From: Verrucomicrobiota bacterium
GTDB lineage: Bacteria > Verrucomicrobiota > Verrucomicrobiia > Limisphaerales > UBA1096
Direction of reading: 5' to 3'
DNA: 7,312 nt
NCBI GenBank assembly: GCA_030747575.1
Contig: JASLKI010000395.1
Coordinates: 1-7,312, forward strand
Below the pieces are notes generated by a model. The model had not been told where the DNA came from. It did no database searches and saw nothing but the letters and a program-made list of their open reading frames with translations. Of this stretch, positions 1 through 6,800 are shown piece by piece; position 1 is the first letter of the stretch, and each line of letters opens with the position of its first letter. The position numbers and the translations under genes are program-made.

Positions 1-533
1 CCCTCAAGCTGTTCATAGACAACTGGCGCTGGAGCGGCGTGCCGTTTTATCTGCGCACCGGCAAGAATCTTCCGCTGCGAGCAAGTGAGGTGCGTGTGCA
101 GTTTCGGCCGACACCCAATGTGCTCTTCGCCGCGCAGGGTCATCTCGACCTGCACGCCAACGCGCTCACGCTACGTCTCCAGCCGGACGAGGGCATTTTC
201 CTTCGCTTCAACGGCAAGGTGCCCGGCAACAGCATCGAGACGCGGCCGGTGCGCATGCACTTCGGCTACGACGCCGAGTTCGGCGCCTACACGCCCGAGG
301 CTTATGAGCGGCTACTGCTCGAGGCGATGGCCGGCGACGCCACGCTGTTCATCCGGCGAGACGAGGTGGAGACCGCGTGGCAGATTGTCGATGACATCCG
401 CGCTGGGTGGGGTGGCACTCCGCTGTCGAACCGCGAATTCTACGCTGCCGGAACGTGGGGGCCGGTGGCGGCGGACGACCTGCTCGAGCAGGACAGCCAC
501 AAGTGGCACAACCCAAAACCGTCCAAGGGATGA
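1..533 (+). CDS. zwf: Glucose-6-phosphate 1-dehydrogenase, C-terminal part (5'-truncated by window edge)
   Basis: The reading frame is open from position 3 and gives 176 residues before TGA, roughly the last third of a protein usually near 500 residues. The enzyme oxidises glucose 6-phosphate to 6-phosphogluconolactone with NAD(P)+ in the cytoplasm, the entry step of the oxidative pentose phosphate pathway. The fragment opens with the family's hallmark stretch FIDNWRWSGVPFYLRTGK, where the Lys of RTGK is a conserved substrate-contacting residue. Further typical blocks follow: the LRLQPDEGI strand, the PxRMHFGY-like block, and the EAYERLLLEAMAGDATLFIRRDEVE helix region near the C-terminus (given here only as a description of order). 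The in-frame ATG at 39 is internal, not the start. The stop overlaps the pgl start codon, so the two genes are very likely co-transcribed and translationally coupled. Nothing looks degraded. The identification is firm; the N-terminal Rossmann domain lies outside the window. Confidence 0.96.
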   Translation, partial: LKLFIDNWRWSGVPFYLRTGKNLPLRASEVRVQFRPTPNVLFAAQGHLDLHANALTLRLQPDEGIFLRFNGKVPGNSIETRPVRMHFGYDAEFGAYTPEAYERLLLEAMAGDATLFIRRDEVETAWQIVDDIRAGWGGTPLSNREFYAAGTWGPVAADDLLEQDSHKWHNPKPSKG

Positions 534-1231
534 GCGGCTGCACGGCTTTCGCCGACAAGGCCGCGCTCGCCGAACACGCCGCCGCGCAATGGCTTGAGCG
601 CTTAGCCAAGCGCGACGCGGGCAGGCCGTTCACCGTCGCGCTGTCCGGGGGGCGCACCCCGAGGCTGCTTTACGAGTCGGTGGTGGAGTTGGCGCGGCCA
701 AGCGCGTTCGACAACGTCCATTTCTTTTGGGGCGACGAGCGAGTCGTGCCGCCCACCGACGACGAGAGCAACTTCAAGCTGGCCGACCTTGGCCTGTTCC
801 GGCCGCTGCGGATTCCGCCCGACCAAGTGCACCGTGTGCAGACCGAGCGGAGCGAAACCGAGGCGGTGCAACTCGCAACCGATGAGTTGGAGCAGTTCAC
901 CAACAGCCAAGCGGATGGCCAGCCGACGATCGACCTGGTGTTCCTCGGCATGGGCGAGGACGCCCACGTGGCATCGCTCTTCCCCGGCGACACTGAGGCG
1001 ATTGAGTCGCAGGCGGTGTATCGAGCGGTGACAGGCCCCAAGCCGCCGCCGCGCCGCATCACGCTGGGTTACCCCGCCTTGGCCGCTGCCCGCGAAGTGT
1101 GGGTGCTCGTCTCCGGCGAAGGCAAAGCGGAGGCATTGCGCGCCTCCCTGGCCAACGGCAGCGACACCCCATTGGCCCGTGTGCTGCAAACCCGCGAACA
1201 CACCGAAATCCTCACCGACTTCAAGGCGTAA
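530..1231 (+). CDS. pgl: 6-phosphogluconolactonase (SugarP isomerase/DevB family)
   Basis: This 233-residue cytoplasmic enzyme hydrolyses 6-phosphogluconolactone, the product of the preceding zwf, to 6-phosphogluconate. Family motifs are visible in order: SGGRTP at residues 39-44 (phosphate-binding loop), FFWGDERVVP around 65-74 followed by D and SNF, and GMGEDAHVASLFPG at 140-153 carrying the conserved His. A C-terminal RITLGYPAL block follows at 176-184. The length is normal for the bacterial DevB-type family. The ATG at 530 is preferred because it overlaps the zwf stop (ATGA) and gives the usual N-terminus; the frame is open back to 407, but that would run inside zwf. AAGGG directly abuts the ATG, too close for a normal ribosome site, so coupling to zwf translation is likely. 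One small oddity is DAHVAS where DGHTAS is common. The gene also carries one near-complete and several half copies of the window's GGCCAAGC palindrome. Confidence 0.95.
   Translation: MSGCTAFADKAALAEHAAAQWLERLAKRDAGRPFTVALSGGRTPRLLYESVVELARPSAFDNVHFFWGDERVVPPTDDESNFKLADLGLFRPLRIPPDQVHRVQTERSETEAVQLATDELEQFTNSQADGQPTIDLVFLGMGEDAHVASLFPGDTEAIESQAVYRAVTGPKPPPRRITLGYPALAAAREVWVLVSGEGKAEALRASLANGSDTPLARVLQTREHTEILTDFKA
598..613. repeat. Dispersed palindrome copy inside pgl
   Basis: GCGCTTAGCCAAGCGC differs by one base from the ideal 16-nt palindrome GCGCTTGGCCAAGCGC. It is read as R-L-A-K-R in Pgl. A half copy, GGCCAAGCGC, lies 83 bases further on at 696-705, in another codon phase (R-P-S-A). Weaker relatives (AGCCAAGCG at 905-913, CTTGGCC at 788-794 and around 1078) occur in the same gene. 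Confidence 0.6.
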
Positions 1232-1241
1232 CCGCCCCCCC

Positions 1242-1261
1242 CGCTTGGCCAAGCGCTTGGC
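1242..1261. repeat. Compound palindrome in the pgl/WYL convergent gap
   Basis: Two overlapping perfect palindromes are present: CGCTTGGCCAAGCG at 1242-1255 and GCCAAGCGCTTGGC at 1248-1261. This is the best intact intergenic copy of the dispersed word. It follows a run of eight C at 1235-1242. It lies between two converging genes, so a role in ending transcription is possible, but the same word inside coding regions argues that it is first of all a genome-wide repeat. Confidence 0.7.
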
Positions 1262-1272
1262 TTGTTGCTTTT
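1248..1272 (+). terminator. Possible intrinsic terminator of zwf-pgl
   Basis: GCCAA and TTGGC (1248-1252 and 1257-1261) can pair around a GCGC loop and are followed by the T-rich TTGTTGCTTTT. The stem is only 5 bp and the T tract is interrupted. An alternative fold uses CGCTT/AAGCG around GGCC. The position 17 bases after the pgl stop is suitable. Confidence is low because the hairpin may simply be the dispersed palindrome. Confidence 0.35.
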
Positions 1273-1298
1273 CCCGAAAATATTCGCTTCCTTGGCGT

Positions 1299-2300
1299 TC
1301 ATTCGCGGTTCGTTTCGAGGATGCCTTGGGCGGCTTCGCGGACGGATTGGGCCAGCTCGGCCGGCTTGATGACTTGGGCGTTGCCGCACCAGGTCATCAC
1401 CCAGCGCTGCACCTCGCTCAGACTGTCGAGGCGCATCGTCAACTCCACGCCGCCGTCCTTCAGGTTTCGCTGCCTCTGCGTCGGGTGCCAGCGTTTCTCG
1501 CGGATGTAATCGGCGACGAGTTCGTTGAAGCAAATCACGATCTCCTGTTCCTTGTCACCGGTGACGATGGCGAAGCTGCCGCGCAGTCGTTTCTCGAGCG
1601 AAAACTTTTTCGGCGGCTTGAACGTCTTGCCGGTCGGCTTCATGTCGCTGATGCGCGCCGGGGTGAAGGTGCGGATGTCGTTGCGCAAATGGCAGTGCGC
1701 GAACAGGAACCACTCGCTGTTGACGTTGGCCAAGTGGTACGGGTCGACGACGCGCGATACGGCCTTGCGAGCGCCCGGCTTGCGGTAGTTGAATTGGAGT
1801 TGCCGGTGGCCGGCGGCGGCCTTGGCCAAAGCGTCGATGACCTCCAGATTCAACACCGGCTCGGCGCTGGTTCGGAACGAGATGCTTTGATCGAATTCGT
1901 CGAGGTTGAACGAGAGGGTGTCGGTCAGCGAGTCGGTGACCTTGCGAAAGGCGCTCATTAGCGGCTTCTCGAAGTTGGTGCCACGGTACTGCTGCATCGC
2001 CTTCTCGGCGACGAGCATGGCGAACAACTCGCCCTCGCTGATTTGCACGGTCGGGAACTGCCCAACCTCCCCATCATAGCAGTAGCCGTTGTACGCCGGC
2101 TCGAACACGACTGGCAACTCCATCCGGTCACGCATGAAGGCGATGTCGCGGTAAATCGTCTTAGTGGTCACCTCAAGCTCGGCGGCCAACTGGCTGGCAT
2201 TGGGATGATTCTCGCGCTTGAGGAGGTTGTGAACCTTGAGCATCCGCTCGATCGGCGGGCGGGTGTTTCGCTGAGGGATTCGTTTGCGATTGGTTGCCAT
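1299..2300 (-). CDS. HTH-WYL domain transcriptional regulator (YafY family)
   Basis: A cytoplasmic DNA-binding protein of 333 residues. An N-terminal winged helix-turn-helix of the DeoR/HTH_11 type spans about residues 15-60 (RMLKVHNLLK, then ASQLAAELEVTTKTIYRDI, the recognition-helix region). A middle region runs from about 85 to 140. A WYL domain covers about 150-225, with the signature residues W197-F198-L199 in NSEWFLFAHC, i.e. WFL instead of WYL. The C-terminal extension ends with WCGNAQVIKPAEL, typical of the family. WYL domains are known to sense small ligands or nucleic acids and control varied processes; the target here is unknown. The ATG at 2300 is chosen because the longer frame (from 2372) begins inside the rho terminator hairpin and would add a non-homologous-looking tail. 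No good Shine-Dalgarno is visible. The gene follows rho on the same strand but is separated from it by a terminator, so it probably has its own promoter. It contains TTGGCCAA at 1726-1733 and 1822-1829. Confidence 0.9.
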   Translation of the reverse strand: MATNRKRIPQRNTRPPIERMLKVHNLLKRENHPNASQLAAELEVTTKTIYRDIAFMRDRMELPVVFEPAYNGYCYDGEVGQFPTVQISEGELFAMLVAEKAMQQYRGTNFEKPLMSAFRKVTDSLTDTLSFNLDEFDQSISFRTSAEPVLNLEVIDALAKAAAGHRQLQFNYRKPGARKAVSRVVDPYHLANVNSEWFLFAHCHLRNDIRTFTPARISDMKPTGKTFKPPKKFSLEKRLRGSFAIVTGDKEQEIVICFNELVADYIREKRWHPTQRQRNLKDGGVELTMRLDSLSEVQRWVMTWCGNAQVIKPAELAQSVREAAQGILETNRE

Positions 2301-2308
2301 GAACGACT

Positions 2309-2327
2309 GCCAAGCTAGGCCAAGCGC
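2309..2327. repeat. GCCAAGC direct repeat / palindrome copy upstream of the WYL gene
   Basis: GCCAAGC occurs twice in direct orientation with a 10-bp period (2309-2315 and 2319-2325). The second copy sits in GCTAGGCCAAGCGC, one base off the dispersed palindrome. It lies 9-27 bases upstream of the WYL start codon. It could act as an operator or be just another copy of the repeat. Confidence 0.5.
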
Positions 2328-2353
2328 CCCACCCCAGCCAGCAAAAGCCGGAG

Positions 2354-2383
2354 ACAAAAAAAACGAACCCAAGCGGGTTCGTT
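2354..2383 (-). terminator. Intrinsic terminator downstream of rho
   Basis: On the - strand, AACGAACCC (2383-2375) pairs perfectly with GGGTTCGTT (2370-2362) around a 4-base GCTT loop, giving a 9-bp stem. An uninterrupted T tract (complement of the A run 2356-2363) follows. The hairpin begins 27 bases after the rho stop codon. This is a textbook Rho-independent terminator and separates rho from the WYL gene. Confidence 0.9.
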
Positions 2384-2410
2384 CGTAAAAAATTAGTGCT
2401 TAGTCAGGCG

Positions 2411-3652
2411 TTACTTGAGCGTGTTCAGGAACTCCTCGTTGGTTTTGAACTTGTCCAAGGCCTGCTTGAGCGTCTCCATGGCGTCGATCGGATTCATGTC
2501 GGTCATGGTGCGGCGCAGCTTGTGGATCGCGTCAAGGTGCTGAGGAGGAAAAAGTTGCTCCTCCTTGCGCGTGCCACTCTTCGGGATGTCGATCGCTGGA
2601 TACACCCGGCGCTCGGCCAGTTTGCGGTCGAGCACCAGCTCCATGTTGCCGGTGCCCTTGAATTCCTGGAAGATCAGCTCATCCATTCGCGAGCCGGTGT
2701 CAATCAGCGCCGTGGCAACGATCGTGAGGGAACCGGCCTCCTCTGTCTTGCGGGCGGAGGCAAAAATCTTGCGCGGAATCTCCAGCGCGCGCGCGTCCAC
2801 ACCACCGGTCATCGTCCGGCCGGAACCACCGTGCACGGAGTTGAAGGCGCGGGCGACGCGGGTGATCGAGTCGAGCAACACGAACACATCCTTGCCGGAC
2901 TCGACGAGGCGGCGGCAGCGGTCGATCACAAGGCGTGACAAGCGCACGTGCGTCTCGAGATCCTGGTCGTTGGACGAGGCGATCACCTCGGCGTCCACCG
3001 ATCGTGTGAAGTCGGTGACCTCCTCCGGGCGCTCGTCTATCAGCAGCACGATTACCTGCACATCCTTGTGGTTGGTGGTCACCGCGTTGGCGATCTGCTT
3101 GAGAATGGTTGTCTTGCCGGTGCGCGGCGGCGCGACGATGAGGCCGCGGGTGCCCTTGCCGATGGGCGTCACCAGATCGATGATACGAGTCTCGACGATG
3201 TCCGGTGTTGTCTCGAGATTGAATTTCTCGATGGGATTGATGGTGGTGAGATTTTCAAACCGCACAACGTCACCATACTCCGCGAATAATGTGCCATTGA
3301 CGCTGAGCACCTCCTTGAGTTGCGGGCTGGTGCCGCGATGGGGCGCCTGTAGCTTGCCCTCAATCAGCGCTCCCTCGCGAATGGCGGCACGCTTGATGGT
3401 GTCAGGCGTCACGAAAATATCGGACGGCTTGGGCTGATAATTGTTCTCCGCCGAGCGGAGAAACCCAAAGCCCTTGTCGGAAATCTCCAAAAAACCGGCA
3501 CCGGTATCCGGAACCTCCATCAGGGGCCGTTTGCGCTTTGGCCCCCGGGACTGGTTCCTGTTGGAATTATTCCTGTTGGAATTATTCCTGTTCGACGAAT
3601 TTTTGTTCGACGAATTTTTGTTCGACCTACTGTTGTCTTTGAAACTACTCAC
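2411..3652 (-). CDS. rho: Transcription termination factor Rho
   Basis: Rho is a homohexameric RNA-dependent ATPase that loads on untranslated RNA and releases RNA polymerase. From the GTG at 3652 it has 413 residues. The N-terminus, about residues 1-44, is a basic Asn/Ser/Arg/Lys-rich low-complexity segment ending in GPKRKRP. The usual helical Rho_N domain is not seen. A cold-shock/OB RNA-binding domain follows with RNP1 GFGFLR at 61-66, then the RecA-type ATPase. There, Walker A PPRTGKTT is at 175-182, Walker B VFVLLD at 256-261, the Q-loop GRTMTGGVDARAL at about 278-290 and the R-loop VATALIDTGSRMDE at about 312-325. The arginine-finger block LAERRVYPAID is at about 345-355. All catalytic blocks are intact. 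The frame is open to a TTG at 3793 (460 residues), and an ATG at 3520 would remove the repeat region. None of the three has a good ribosome site, so the start is uncertain. The gene has an intrinsic terminator at 2383-2354 and lies downstream of aas on the same strand. It lacks the dispersed palindrome. Confidence 0.96.
   Translation of the reverse strand: MSSFKDNSRSNKNSSNKNSSNRNNSNRNNSNRNQSRGPKRKRPLMEVPDTGAGFLEISDKGFGFLRSAENNYQPKPSDIFVTPDTIKRAAIREGALIEGKLQAPHRGTSPQLKEVLSVNGTLFAEYGDVVRFENLTTINPIEKFNLETTPDIVETRIIDLVTPIGKGTRGLIVAPPRTGKTTILKQIANAVTTNHKDVQVIVLLIDERPEEVTDFTRSVDAEVIASSNDQDLETHVRLSRLVIDRCRRLVESGKDVFVLLDSITRVARAFNSVHGGSGRTMTGGVDARALEIPRKIFASARKTEEAGSLTIVATALIDTGSRMDELIFQEFKGTGNMELVLDRKLAERRVYPAIDIPKSGTRKEEQLFPPQHLDAIHKLRRTMTDMNPIDAMETLKQALDKFKTNEEFLNTLK
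3555..3629. repeat. Five tandem 15-bp units encoding the Rho N-terminal linker
   Basis: Five contiguous 15-bp units begin at 3555, 3570, 3585, 3600 and 3615. The first two are identical (TTCCTGTTGGAATTA). The third is a hybrid (TTCCTGTTCGACGAA), the fourth is TTTTTGTTCGACGAA, and the fifth differs from the fourth only at its end. On the - strand each unit encodes a pentapeptide of the form N-[N/S]-S-N-[R/K]. The 15-bp period keeps the frame, so copy number can change without breaking rho. The gradient of unit sequences suggests stepwise duplication. Confidence 0.9.
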
Positions 3653-3833
3653 AACTCGAAAATCGTGGAAAACGTGAATGAATTGTTCAGAATTGAGAAC
3701 TAAACCAACTACCTGAATAGGCGATTTATTAATTGGTTCCCGCGGAAGAAGCCCGCTGGGAGTATTTGTACGCCAGCCGGCGACCGGGCGCAAGCCTTAT
3801 TTTTTCATTTTTTCCCACTTAAGCGAGGCGGCG
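3653..3833 (-). promoter_or_regulatory. aas-rho spacer / probable rho leader
   Basis: 181 bases lie between the aas stop and the preferred rho start. On the - strand the section contains an AT-rich tract beginning GGGAAAAAATGAAAAAATAA (a possible three-codon ATG-AAA-AAA-TAA). A weak promoter-like pair follows, TTGCGC - 17 nt - TACAAA, starting at 3793. An imperfect inverted repeat with GTTC/GAAC arms lies at 3685-3700. No strong terminator for aas is visible. In E. coli rho is autoregulated through a leader; a similar role here is inference only. If the TTG at 3793 is the true start, most of this is coding. Confidence 0.35.
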
Positions 3834-6800
3834 TCACGGCGACAACTCGGTGGCCAGGGTTTTGATCTGCTTCAGGTCCAGTTTGCCGGTGCCGAGGTGT
3901 GGCAGCGCCTCGACTTTGAAGAACTGATCGCTCCGCGGCTTCCAGATATTCGGCAGATTCGAGGCAGTCATTTTCTCGATGACCGACTGCACCGCAGACT
4001 CGTCGAGATTGTGGTACAGCACGACAAGACGCTCGCCTTTCCGCTCGTCCGGCACGCCGATCACGGCAAACGTCTGCTCGGTCAACCCAGCTAGTTCGTG
4101 CAGTTGCTCCTCCACCTTGATGTGAGGCACCATCTCGCCGCCGATCTTGCTGAAGCGGCTCAAGCGGTCGGTGATCGCGAGGAAGCCGTCCTGGTCCATC
4201 GCCGCGATGTCGCCGGTCGTGTACCAGCCGTCGCGCAGCACCTCGGCGGTTTTCTCCACTTGGCCAAGGTAGCCCTGCATCACATTCGGCCCCTTGACGA
4301 GCAGCAGACCCGCTTGGCCAAGCGCAACCGGTTCACCAGTGTCGGGATCGACAATGCTTGCCACCATGCCCGGCAACGGATGCCCGATGCTGCCGCGCTT
4401 GGCTCCGATCTGCCGGAAGCCGGCCGTGCGGAAGTCGCGCGTATTGATCGTCACTACCGGCGAGGTCTCGGTCGTGCCGTAGCCCTCCATCGGTCGCAGC
4501 CCGAAACGATCCTCGAACGCCGTGGCCAAGCGCTCCGGCAGTTTCTCAGCGCCAGCCAAGACGAACTCCACGCTGCCGAACTGTTCCGGCGTGCAGGCGC
4601 GGATGTAAATCTGCAGGAACGTCGGTGTGGCCAGCAGGAACGTCGCCCGATACTTGCCCACTAAGCCACCGATACCCCGGCCATCCACAGGGTTCGGGTG
4701 ATACACTGCGCCTGCGCCAAGCAGCGCCGGCAGCCACAATGTGCCAGTGAAGCCAAACGAGTGAAAAAACGGCAGGATGCCGAGAATCCGGTCATTCCGA
4801 TCCAGCGCAAACGCTTGGCCAATCTGCTGGATGTTCGATACGACGTTGTAGTGCGAGAGCATCACGCCCTTGGGTGCGCCTGTGCTGCCGCTCGAGAAAA
4901 TGACCGTGGCCAGGTCGTCCATCGCCGCTCTGCGTTTGCTGCCGAGAAACTTCTCCAGCAGGCCAACCGGCAACAGCGATGCGACCAGGGCGGCGGTGAG
5001 CTTGCTGCCGATGCCGATCGACTTGGCAACGTCCTCCAGCAAAATTGTCTCCACCGGGACGTCAAGTTTCAGCTGCTCAAGAAACGCTTTGGACGTGACC
5101 ACCGTGCGGATGTTGCACTGCTCAATGCACGAACGCAGTGCATCCGCCGAGAGGGTGTAGTTGAGATTCACCGGCACTCGACCCGTCAACAACGCAGCGT
5201 AGTTGACCAACGCGCCAGCCACCGTCGGCGGCATGAGGATGCCGACCATCTCCTGTCCCTCCCACTTGCGGCGCAGCGCCTGGCCAAGCGCAACCGTACC
5301 TACCAGCGCGCCACCGCAACTTATGCTCCCGCGCTTGGCGTCCGCCGCAAAGAACCGGAACGGATGTTTCCTGAAAGCCCGCACGAGACTCCGGTGCAGT
5401 GGCTTCATATAGCGTTTGCGATGCGCCCATGCGTCCGCGCCCAATTCCTGCACTGCCTCGCGCACCCTGACCGGGGTAGCGTTGTGCGGCAAGGCAACGC
5501 CGTAGCTCACCGTCACGCGGTACGGGATCCGCCGTGGTAGCTTCCAGAAAAAACGAGTCTTTGCGTAGCTAAAAATACTACCCCACACGCCGTCGAGATG
5601 AATCGGGATGATCGGCGCATCGACGTCCTTCATAATTTTTTCGTAGCCGCGCCGGAACGGCAGCATCTGCCCCGTGCGCGTGATCTGCCCCTCGGCAAAA
5701 ATACAGACCACATCCCCGTCGCGGATGGCCTGGCTAGCGACCTTGAGCGATTTAATTAGGTCACGGGGCCGCGACTCGGAGGAGATCGGGATGCACTTCA
5801 TGATCCGAGCAAAGGTTCCCATCACTTTTTGTTTCATGTACCCCGCATACATGATGAAGCGAATCGGTCGGTCGGTGGACGCCTGCAAAAGCAGCACATC
5901 GATGAATGACAGGTGGTTGCAGACAAACAACGCCCCACCCCGCTCCGGGATATTGTCCCGCCCCACCACCTTAATTCGATAAATCGTCCTTGTGACAAAA
6001 AAACCAACCAGCCTAACAAGCGAATCAGGCAGCAGATAAATAATATATCCTGTTCCCAGTAACGTTAGCACCCCAATAGCCAAGAAGGTCTGGGGTTCTG
6101 ACAGACCCAAAAAATCACTCGAGGTCAAAAGATAGTAAATTAAGGCAGAAAGAAAGATTCCGACAAAAGTCAACATTGACGAGGCAGCCACAACAGTACC
6201 TTTATCCTTTTTGTCGGGCCGTTGCTGAATCATCGCCAAGATGGGTATCAGATAAAAACCACCGAAGAATCCGAGACCTCCAATATTAGCATAGGCCCAA
6301 ACCTTTGGAGGATCTTCCAATGACATAAGACATGAGAAAACCACCATTCCCAAAGCCCCTAATGGGATAAGGCCATACTCAATTTTTTTTCCTGAAACAT
6401 AACCCGCAACTAAACATCCCGCTGCAATACCCACCGCAATAGTAGCTTGCAAATAGCTGCTTTCCAGTTCTTCTAATTTAAGATATTCCAATGCATATAT
6501 AACTACATGCATCTGAATCATCGCTGCAATGAAATAAAAGTAAATCTCACCGAGCACAGCATAGAATAGAGGCCGGTCCGGAAAAATTCGTTTCACCTTA
6601 TGCACCAACTCTTTAACGGCTCCCAAAAAATTTGGCTGAGGCTGATTAGCTTCGTTTGATGGAGGAACCTTAGTGATCCCTAAGCTGAAGATAAAACCAA
6701 TGACAGCTAAAATCACCAATAAAAGCCCAGCCTCCTGCGTGTTAACACCATACTTTTGGGAAATATACCCAGCTGCCACCATTCCTAAAATGACCGCCAT

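Noticed and set aside
85..597. 170-codon + strand frame overlapping zwf
   Set aside because: The Arg/Ser-rich translation is typical of a frame-shifted shadow of a GC-rich gene; the zwf frame is certain.
1235..1242. Run of eight C as a phase-variation tract
   Set aside because: It lies after the pgl stop and not in a promoter position, so length changes would have no obvious effect.
602..1252. Long open frame on the - strand opposite pgl
   Set aside because: It mirrors the GC-rich codon pattern of pgl and has no recognisable motif, whereas the + strand frame carries all Pgl motifs.
1179..1961. 260-codon + strand frame opposite the WYL gene
   Set aside because: Antisense shadow of a gene with clear HTH and WYL domains.
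2301..2372. Longer start for the WYL regulator
   Set aside because: It would begin inside the rho terminator hairpin; the added 24 residues precede the normal HTH N-terminus.
2565..3437. 290-codon + strand frame opposite rho
   Set aside because: Antisense to the highly conserved rho ATPase; composition reflects the complementary codons.
3555..3629. CRISPR array
   Set aside because: The units are contiguous 15-bp repeats without spacers and in frame with rho.
4260..5296. Repeated LGQA as a functional peptide motif of Aas
   Set aside because: The same DNA word is read in other phases and in other genes, so the peptide repetition follows from the DNA repeat.
4698..5540. 280-codon + strand frame opposite aas
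   Set aside because: Antisense shadow of the synthetase/acyltransferase domains, with no motif of its own.
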